Below, piece by piece: positions 1 through 5,152 of a stretch of 15,728 nucleotides of DNA. Positions within the stretch are counted from its first letter, which is position 1, and the number at the start of each line of letters is the position of its first letter. The DNA comes from an uncultured Bacteroidales bacterium (GTDB lineage: Bacteria; Bacteroidota; Bacteroidia; Bacteroidales; Paludibacteraceae), in the NCBI GenBank assembly GCA_934725535.1, contig CAKVBV010000055.1:1-15728 (forward strand). Direction: 5' to 3'. The translations under genes and the position numbers were made by a program. Under the pieces are notes generated by a model, which saw only the letters and a program-made list of their open reading frames with translations, made no database searches and was not told the origin of the DNA.

Positions 1-93
1 TACATACCAATATGCCTGTTTATGGGCATTTTGGGGTGACTCTTCTGCTTCGGACTACGTTTACCGGACAGCAATAAAAATTAACTGATTTCA
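1..93 (+). other. 3' tail of an upstream unit, not identified
   Basis: Two plus-strand frames are open from the window edge and stop shortly before the terminator hairpin that follows: one stops at 75-77 (TAA), the other at 86-88 (TGA). Either could be the C-terminal end of a gene that begins outside the window, or the stretch may be the end of an RNA. The short translations are not recognisable to me, so no product is proposed. Confidence 0.25.
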
Positions 94-124
94 GGGAGAG
101 GTGCAAATCCTCTCCTGTTTTTTT
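94..124 (+). terminator. Intrinsic terminator
   Basis: A 7-bp perfect stem (ggagagg at 95-101 with cctctcc at 109-115), a 7-nt loop (tgcaaat), and a run of T at 118-124. It would end a plus-strand transcript entering from upstream of the window. Confidence 0.7.
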
Positions 125-165
125 ATTCTTTTGTATTGCATCTGCCTTGGACGGTTCTTTGGGGC

Positions 166-218
166 GCCCCCCTGTCAGCCCTTGTTTCGGTACCCTCAAC
201 AAGGGCTGACAGGGGGGC
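166..218. repeat. Perfect 21-bp inverted repeat, 11-nt loop
   Basis: The arms 166-186 and 198-218 are exact reverse complements over 21 bp and surround the loop 187-197. A second, outer pairing is possible between tttgggg (158-164) and ccccaaa (228-234). No T-run follows directly on either strand, so this is not a standard intrinsic terminator. The arms are GC-rich and carry runs of six C or six G. It lies in a gene-free stretch between a terminator and a tRNA promoter. It may be a dispersed palindromic (MITE- or REP-like) element; that is inference. Confidence 0.8.
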
Positions 219-267
219 AAAAATATACCCCAAAATTGCGTTTCTAAATGGACACTATATAGGAGAC

Positions 268-350
268 ATCGGTAAGGTATCGGCAAGGTCTGCTTAATCA
301 CATACTAATCACATACTAATCTCATACTAATCACATACTAATCTCATACA
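268..350. repeat. 11-bp-period tandem array (two unit types)
   Basis: Two copies of atcggYaaggt (268-278, 279-289) are followed by an 11-bp linker and then by units aatcWcatact at 296-306, 307-317, 318-328, 329-339 and 340-350 (the last one diverging at its end). The spacing is 11 bp throughout although the two unit sequences are unrelated. No open reading frame of note crosses it. The array sits about 60 bp upstream of the tRNA-Gln promoter. The rest of the gap (219-267 and 351-409) holds nothing I can name. Confidence 0.85.
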
Positions 351-409
351 CTTACCCCGATGATAGCAAAGCGCAATTAGAGTATAGTTTTTTATTTTTT
401 GAGTATATA

Positions 410-441
410 TTTGGTGGTATCAAAAAAAAGCAGTAATTTTG
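410..441 (+). promoter_or_regulatory. Bacteroidetes-type promoter for tRNA-Gln
   Basis: A TTTG at 410-413 (-33 element) and TAATTTTG at 434-441 (-7 element, consensus TAnnTTTG) are separated by exactly 20 bp. This is the primary sigma (sigma-ABfr type) promoter layout of Bacteroidetes. Transcription should begin shortly after 441, about 25 nt upstream of the tRNA. Confidence 0.75.
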
Positions 442-470
442 CAGCGCAATCGGGGGATTGCACAAATAAT

Positions 471-541
471 TGCCTAATGGTGTAATGGTAGCACTACAGA
501 TTCTGGTTCTGTCTGTCTGGGTTCGAGTCCTGGTTAGGCAA
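471..541 (+). tRNA. tRNA-Gln (anticodon CTG)
   Basis: A full cloverleaf can be drawn. The acceptor stem is TGCCTAA/TTAGGCA (471-477 with 534-540) with discriminator A at 541. The D-arm is GTG...CAC, the anticodon stem ACAGA/TCTGT encloses loop TTCTGGT (anticodon CTG, reading CAG), and the T-arm has loop TTCGAGT. The 3' CCA is not encoded. A promoter lies just upstream and a terminator immediately downstream, so it is a single-gene unit. Confidence 0.93.
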
Positions 542-548
542 CAAGAGA

Positions 549-588
549 CCGCCACTTGAGTTGATGCTCAGATGGCGGTTTTTGTTTT
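549..588 (+). terminator. Terminator of the tRNA-Gln unit
   Basis: A 12-bp stem with two internal mismatches (549-560 with 567-578), a 6-nt loop, then a T-rich tract at 579-588. It begins 8 nt after the tRNA. Confidence 0.85.
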
Positions 589-620
589 CATCCATATTGT
601 TTTTGTTTTCATCCATATAG
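579..620. repeat. 21-bp tandem duplication
   Basis: Two adjacent 21-bp copies (579-599 and 600-620), beginning tttttgttttcatccatat, differ at one base near the end. The first copy contains the T-tract of the preceding terminator, so the duplication copied that T-tract. The following stretch to 751 holds no recognisable feature. Confidence 0.85.
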
Positions 621-751
621 AATACAGCAGGGCGTATGGTGCATAGTAACAGTTGAGGTAACATTTAGTGCCACTTTATCGCAAATGCAAGTGTGCGTTT
701 GCCATTGTATCAATAAGAGCCACCGCTATTCCGCATACAAGCATATAATAC

Positions 752-792
752 AAGAAAGACTGCCCGACTTTGCTTGTCAGGCAGTCTTTCTT
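752..792 (-). terminator. Long hairpin, probable terminator of the minus-strand T9SS gene
   Basis: A 13-bp perfect stem (752-764 with 780-792), extended by a short inner pairing after one mismatch. It lies about 75 bp beyond the stop codon of the minus-strand gene at 866. The T-rich 3' side is present on both strands, so it could stop transcription either way between the convergent tRNA-Gln and T9SS units. Confidence 0.6.
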
Positions 793-865
793 TGTGGCAG
801 ACGACGTTGTGTAGCATCGTCCAATGCCGGTCTTAAAAACGGGTTGTCAGACAGACCCCAATGGG

Positions 866-3064
866 CTATTTTACAATCATGGGTGCGACTTGGTCGGCGG
901 AGCGGAGCATATAGACACCTGCGAGCAGCATAGTGATGTCGATAGCGGTGTGGTCTGCTGCGGGCAGCGCAAGCACCACGTGCCCGGCGAGGTCGTAGAT
1001 AGCGATGTGGTCTCCGGCACCCACTACACGGATATGGTCTGTTGCGGGGTTGGGATATACTTGCAGAGTGTTAGCCGTTGCGTTGTGTACGCCCGTGCCG
1101 ACATTCTCGAGAGCAACGTGAACCGTCTCGGTGTCGTTGGCAAAGATGTAGCCGACAGGCAGTTCGGCAGCATTGAGCGTGTAGGCAGCATCACGGAGCA
1201 GCATATCGATAACCCATTTGTCGGGGCTGTTGGTGTAGGTATAGACGACACTATCCCGAGCATCGACGGCAGTGAGCGTGAGTGCGGACAGGGCATTGCG
1301 GACAGCCGTTTCGTCCGCTCCGGGCAGGTTGAGCGATGTAGCACTTACATGGGGCGTTACCTCCTCTACGGGTATTTCCTCAATCGTGATATTATCCATG
1401 GACAGATAATAAGGGCTGTGACTGATATAACCGCGGATACCCAACGCATAGGAAGCGGTAGCAGGCACGGTGAAAGTGGTTTCCAGCAGTTGGTAATCGC
1501 CATTGGTGATACCCGTTGGAGGCAAGAGTCGGACAGTCATAGAGTCTTTGTCCAGTTCCGAACCAAGGCAAATGCTGACAGTGGCATACGATTTATATTG
1601 GTAATCCTGACGCGCATAGAGCGAAACCCTGTAGGCTTTGCGTTTTTCAAAGGCAAAGCCTTGCATCAGCCAATTGGTGTTACCATAGCCCAATGTTACA
1701 TTCCATTGTCCTTCGTACGGGGTGCGATTGCGGTCTGTTTTGGTGGAGTTGGCTTTCCATACGCCACTACCCTTTTCGCTATATTGCAGCCAACCCGTCA
1801 CGGTTCCCTGGTCGGTATTGCCCTCTTCAAAGCCGTCGAAGAAGGGGACTGGTTTTGCCGGCAGAGTCGTCATTTCTACGGTGATATTCTCATCGGGCAT
1901 AACAAACGTGCTGTCGGTAAGCCAGTGTACAGGGATATTTGTGTTGTAGCGGCAGAAAGCATATCCGTCGTTCATAGTACGGCGCACGATAATGGTATCA
2001 CACGGATAAGCCGTGCCGGCACTAAGGGTCAGCAAACCGCCTTCGTTGGCAGCAGGTGTGAGTGTATATTGCGTGGTACACTCCTCGACACGGATATTAT
2101 CTATGGACATATATGTCGGGGTATAGTTGGCAATACCGAGGATACCCAGCACATAGTTGCCCGAGGTCTTGACAGAGAAGCGGACAACGACCGGTTGGTA
2201 ATCGCCATTGACCAGACTCTGATTTTTCATAAGTTGTATCTTCATAGAGTCTTTATGGCACGCGGACCCCAGACTGGCACTGACTCCCGCACCGGTAGTT
2301 TTGTCTTGCCGTGCGCGGAAAGACAGGATATAGTCTTTTCCTGCTTCCAGTGCGATGGCATTGAACATCCAGCAATCATTGTTATAACGCAGTGTACCAT
2401 TCCAGTTGCCGGCATACGGTGTACGGTTACAATCGGTATATTTCGTGTTGGCTTTCCAGCAATCTGAACCGGATGTACTCTGTATGACCCAACCGGCTAT
2501 CGGTTCGTCTTGCGTATTGCCCTCCTCAAAACCTTCGAAGAAGGGGATGGCGTGCGGCAGAACGGCATCGATACCAATCGTAACGTCCTCACCAAGCATA
2601 ATGAAACGTTTAGCATCGATCCATTTTACACTCGGCGTAGCAGTGAAGGCACGGAAATAGCACCCGTCGTTCATAGCATATTCTACCGCGACGGTGTCTC
2701 CTACGTATGCTTCCGCTTTGCTCAGCGTGAGCGTACCCAACTCGGGATTGGCTGTTCGGATAGTATGCGGCATACGCTTTTGGATATGAATGTCGTCGAT
2801 GCTCACATACATAGGGTCGCGGGTAACCTCCCCACGAATGCCCAGCACGTATTTCCCGCTTGCAGGAACAGAGAAACGGCAGTGCAGCAGTTGATAGTCT
2901 CCGTTGGTCAGTCCCGTTGCAGGCAGAATCTCCAGATTCATAGCGTCTTTGTCGGCATCGTTGCCAAGTGCCGCCCGCAGATTGGCATAGGACTTTTTAC
3001 TTTGGTTCGCCGAATCCTTGAATGCCAAACTGAAAGCATTCAGAGCACAACTCCATAGGGTCAA
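866..3064 (-). pseudogene. 5'-truncated T9SS-sorted adhesin-like protein with repeated jelly-roll modules
   Basis: Open on the minus strand for up to 732 codons, stop TAG at 866-868. Two complete modules start with similar P-FF-(D/E)-GFEEGNT motifs (about residues 173 and 410). Each resembles the cleaved-adhesin/choice-of-anchor-J jelly roll (WKANT.., NRTPY.G.W, LSFRARQD or LSLYARQD, NGDYQ, Y-LGI-G, SIDNI) and the first two modules are followed by a short beta segment ending F-MP-(D)EN-T. The last ~75 residues are a type A Por/T9SS sorting domain starting LQVYPNPATDHI and ending in a short basic tail. The first module is only a C-terminal half: its similarity to the others starts near residue 11. 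The only upstream start is a TTG, an in-frame TAG lies just before it, and there is no signal peptide, which every T9SS cargo needs. I infer a decayed or rearranged 5' end. It could still be a non-annotated start of a live gene, but without a signal peptide it could not be exported. Confidence 0.8.
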
Positions 3065-3118
3065 TGACCTAACTTTTTTCCTCTACAGAGTCGCTAAAAT
3101 CTTTGCCTAAACACGGAA

Positions 3119-3157
3119 CTTTTACTATGCGCCCTTTTACTATGCGCCCCTTTTACC
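3119..3157. repeat. Short direct repeat (15-16 bp)
   Basis: The motif cttttactatgcgcc occurs twice (3119-3133 and 3134-3149, the second with one extra C), followed by a partial third copy, cttttac. It lies just upstream of the truncated end of the T9SS gene, in a stretch (3065-3172) with no other recognisable feature. Confidence 0.7.
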
Positions 3158-3172
3158 ATACAGTGGTGATAC

Positions 3173-3210
3173 AAAAAGGAGAATGCCCGCGGCAGTCGGG
3201 TAGTCTCCTT
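3173..3210 (-). terminator. Terminator of the tRNA-Ser unit
   Basis: On the minus strand, stem aaggaga (3210-3204) pairs with tctcctt (3182-3176), with an inner pairing cccg/cggg, and a run of T follows (complement of a at 3173-3177). It begins about 20 nt after the tRNA-Ser 3' end. Confidence 0.85.
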
Positions 3211-3230
3211 GCTATGAAACGATTACTTTG

Positions 3231-3317
<87 letters not shown>

Positions 3318-3437
3318 CCGCGTCGGAACGCGTTGTGCTACATGAGTTAATCGGGGACACAATGACGAATAATACCAAACGTAACACTCATCTTGCTCTA
3401 CACCAAAGGCGCGATACCCCAATCCTGAAAGCGGGTG

Positions 3438-3469
3438 CAAAAGTACTGCTTTAATTTGGATTGTGCAAA
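3438..3469 (-). promoter_or_regulatory. Bacteroidetes-type promoter for tRNA-Ser
   Basis: On the minus strand: TTTG (3469-3466), 20 bp, then TACTTTTG (3445-3438), a full match to the TAnnTTTG element. Transcription would run toward the tRNA-Ser, leaving a leader of roughly 110 nt before the mature 5' end at 3317. A small hairpin (cgcgt/acgcg, 3319-3332) lies at the end of that leader. Confidence 0.75.
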
Positions 3470-3484
3470 TAAATTCAAGAAAAA

Positions 3485-3515
3485 TTGTACGTGTCCCGCT
3501 TTTTTTGTAACTTTG
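3485..3515 (+). promoter_or_regulatory. Bacteroidetes-type promoter for the namZ-like gene
   Basis: TTG at 3485-3487, a 20-bp spacer, then TAACTTTG at 3508-3515 (TAnnTTTG). It is divergent from the tRNA-Ser promoter, with the two -33 elements only about 15 bp apart. It leaves a 5' UTR of about 60 nt before the ATG at 3581. Confidence 0.75.
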
Positions 3516-3580
3516 CGGTCTAATCAACGGAAAGAGAAATAGGCAGAATAGTAAGATATTCATAACGACAACAGAAAGAT

Positions 3581-4837
3581 ATGCATAGGAAATTGTTTTT
3601 ATCCGTAAGCCTGCTGGTGAGCCTGTCGGTGGCATTGTGTATGGCGGGTTGCAGCAAACAGGTCGCCGCGAAGACGGTGGTGCGTCCGGGAATAGAAGTG
3701 CTTAAGAGTCAGAACTTTGCGCCATTGGAAGGCAAGCGTGTAGGGCTGTGTACCAACCCCACAGGCGTGGACCTGCAGATGCATTCGACCATCGATATTC
3801 TGTGGCAGGCAGAGAATGTGAATTTGGTAGCGTTGTACGGTCCCGAACATGGCGTGAGGGGCAACGTACATGCGGGCGACCATGTTGGTAATGAGATAGA
3901 TAAGCGTACCGGACTGCGCATGTACTCGCTGTATGGGGCTACGCGCAAGCCGACAAAAGAAATGATGGACGAGATAGACGTGATGGTGTATGATATCCAA
4001 GACATCGGATGCCGCAGTTTCACCTATATCTCCACGATGGGCATGCTGATGGAAGCGTGCGCGGAATACGACAAAGAACTGGTGGTATTGGACCGCCCGA
4101 ACCCGCTGGGGGGCAGGAAGATAGAAGGCAATGTGGTGGAGGACGGCTATGTGTCGTTCGTCAGCCAGTTCAAGATACCTTATATATATGGTCAGACGCC
4201 GGGCGAGTTGGCACTCTACCTGAACGCACAAGCCGAGCACCCGTGCCGCCTGACGGTGGTGCCGATGGAGGGCTGGACCCGCGATATGACATGGGATGAG
4301 ACGGGCTTGGAATGGGTAGTGGCTTCGCCGCACGTGCCGCAGGGTAAGACCGCGCTGTTCTATCCCGTGACGGGCATCTTCGGGGAGTTCGGGTACGTGA
4401 ATATCGGCGTGGGATACACGTTGCCGTTTGAGTTGATGGGCGCGCCGTGGATTAACGCCGACAGTCTGGCAGACGCCATGAATGCGTTGGAGTTGCCCGG
4501 GCTGTACTTCCGTCCGATATACTACAAACCCTACTACAGTGTGTTCAAAGGCGAGCAGATTCAGGGCGTGCAGATACACATTATGGACTACGAGCAAGCG
4601 CGATTGAGTGAGGTGCAGTTCCTTATCGTTCAGGAACTTATGCGGTTGTATCCCGACAAAGACTGGTTTAGCCTGTGCGACCAGAAGCGTTTCGGTATGT
4701 TCGACAAGGTGTGCGGCACCAACAAGATTCGCGAGATGTTCGGGCAACGGTACCGCTGGGAGGACGTGAAGGATTACTGGTACAAGGACGTGGATGCGTA
4801 CAGGGAGGCGTCGAGGGAGTATTATTTGTACGACTGA
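3581..4837 (+). CDS. namZ: NamZ-like exo-beta-N-acetylmuramidase (DUF1343/GH171), lipoprotein
   Basis: A 418-residue protein of the DUF1343 (YbbC) family. Characterised members (NamZ) remove terminal N-acetylmuramic acid from peptidoglycan fragments and are classed as GH171. The N-terminus is a lipoprotein signal: basic MHRK, a hydrophobic run, then MAGC with Cys24 as the expected lipidated residue, so it should be anchored in a membrane facing the periplasm or the outside. Family blocks include GLCTNPTGVD (about 55-64), YGPEHGVRG (about 86-94), YDIQDIGCRSFTY (about 138-150), DRPNPLGG (about 170-177) and GYTLPFE (about 285-291). Length is as usual for the family. It is a single-gene unit with its own promoter. 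The role in cell-wall recycling or scavenging is inferred from the family. Confidence 0.88.
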   Translation: MHRKLFLSVSLLVSLSVALCMAGCSKQVAAKTVVRPGIEVLKSQNFAPLEGKRVGLCTNPTGVDLQMHSTIDILWQAENVNLVALYGPEHGVRGNVHAGDHVGNEIDKRTGLRMYSLYGATRKPTKEMMDEIDVMVYDIQDIGCRSFTYISTMGMLMEACAEYDKELVVLDRPNPLGGRKIEGNVVEDGYVSFVSQFKIPYIYGQTPGELALYLNAQAEHPCRLTVVPMEGWTRDMTWDETGLEWVVASPHVPQGKTALFYPVTGIFGEFGYVNIGVGYTLPFELMGAPWINADSLADAMNALELPGLYFRPIYYKPYYSVFKGEQIQGVQIHIMDYEQARLSEVQFLIVQELMRLYPDKDWFSLCDQKRFGMFDKVCGTNKIREMFGQRYRWEDVKDYWYKDVDAYREASREYYLYD

Positions 4838-4846
4838 CTCCCCCTG

Positions 4847-4863
4847 CCCCCTCAAAGAGGGGG
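4847..4863. repeat. Small GC hairpin after the namZ-like gene
   Basis: ccccctc (4847-4853) pairs with gaggggg (4857-4863) around a 3-nt loop, 9 bp after the namZ stop codon. There is no T-run, so termination function is uncertain. The stretch 4864-4920 has nothing recognisable. Confidence 0.5.
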
Positions 4864-4920
4864 TAATGGGCATTAAGGGACACTCGCCGAAGGGACTTGT
4901 AAGATGTGAAAAAGGGTGGG

Positions 4921-4964
4921 TATCCTGTTTCTATCCCTTGCTCATCCCTTGCGTATCCCTTGCT
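4921..4964. repeat. 11-bp-period array, family A (tatcccttgct)
   Basis: Units tatcccttgct (4932-4942), catcccttgcg (4943-4953) and tatcccttgct (4954-4964), preceded by a degenerate unit at 4921-4931. The same family, in reverse complement, forms the array at 14100-14154. Confidence 0.85.
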
Positions 4965-4968
4965 GAAC

Positions 4969-5012
4969 AACCCGTTAATAACCCGATAATAACCCGTTAA
5001 TAACCCGATGAA
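4969..5012. repeat. 11-bp-period array, family B (aacccgWtaat)
   Basis: Four units: 4969-4979, 4980-4990, 4991-5001 and 5002-5012. Units 1 and 3 are identical (aacccgttaat), unit 2 is aacccgataat, and unit 4 diverges at its end. It begins 4 bp after family A ends. Confidence 0.9.
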
Positions 5013-5039
5013 GACTCGAGATTTACCCGACATTATTTC

Positions 5040-5083
5040 GGGGGTCTATCGGGGGTTGGTCGCGGGTCTATCGCGGGTCGTTG
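5040..5083. repeat. 11-bp-period array, family C (gcgggtctatc)
   Basis: Four units: gggggtctatc (5040-5050), gggggttggtc (5051-5061), gcgggtctatc (5062-5072) and gcgggtcgttg (5073-5083). The reverse complement of this family is found at 14022-14065. The array ends about 70 bp before the start of the next gene. I find no convincing TAnnTTTG promoter between it and that gene. Confidence 0.85.
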
Positions 5084-5152
5084 GAGACGGTTCGGGCATA
5101 AAAAAGAAAAATTGTGAACAGAGTTCCGCATTCCATTTGCGGGAGGACAAAG

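Noticed and set aside
95..115. T-arm-like stem-loop, possibly the 3' end of a tmRNA or tRNA
   Set aside because: The loop tgcaaat lacks the usual TTC, no matching acceptor or CCA follows, and a T-run comes directly after; a terminator is the simpler reading.
20..301. Minus-strand open frame of 93 codons
   Set aside because: It is built across the 21-bp inverted repeat and the terminator hairpin, and shows no domain; better explained as non-coding repeat sequence.
824..2467. Long plus-strand open frame (547 codons)
   Set aside because: It is antisense to the T9SS module protein, whose repeats and sorting domain are clear on the minus strand. The plus-strand translation has no recognisable domain.
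3599..4873. Long minus-strand open frame (424 codons)
   Set aside because: Shadow of the namZ-like gene; rich in His/Arg/Val from antisense codons, with no family motif.
4921..5083. CRISPR-like array
   Set aside because: Units are 11 bp, contiguous and without spacers; no cas genes nearby.
5112..5139. Possible promoter before the FAD oxidase (TTG ... TCCATTTG)
   Set aside because: The -7 element mismatches TAnnTTTG and the spacer is 17 bp instead of about 20; it would also leave almost no leader before the chosen start.
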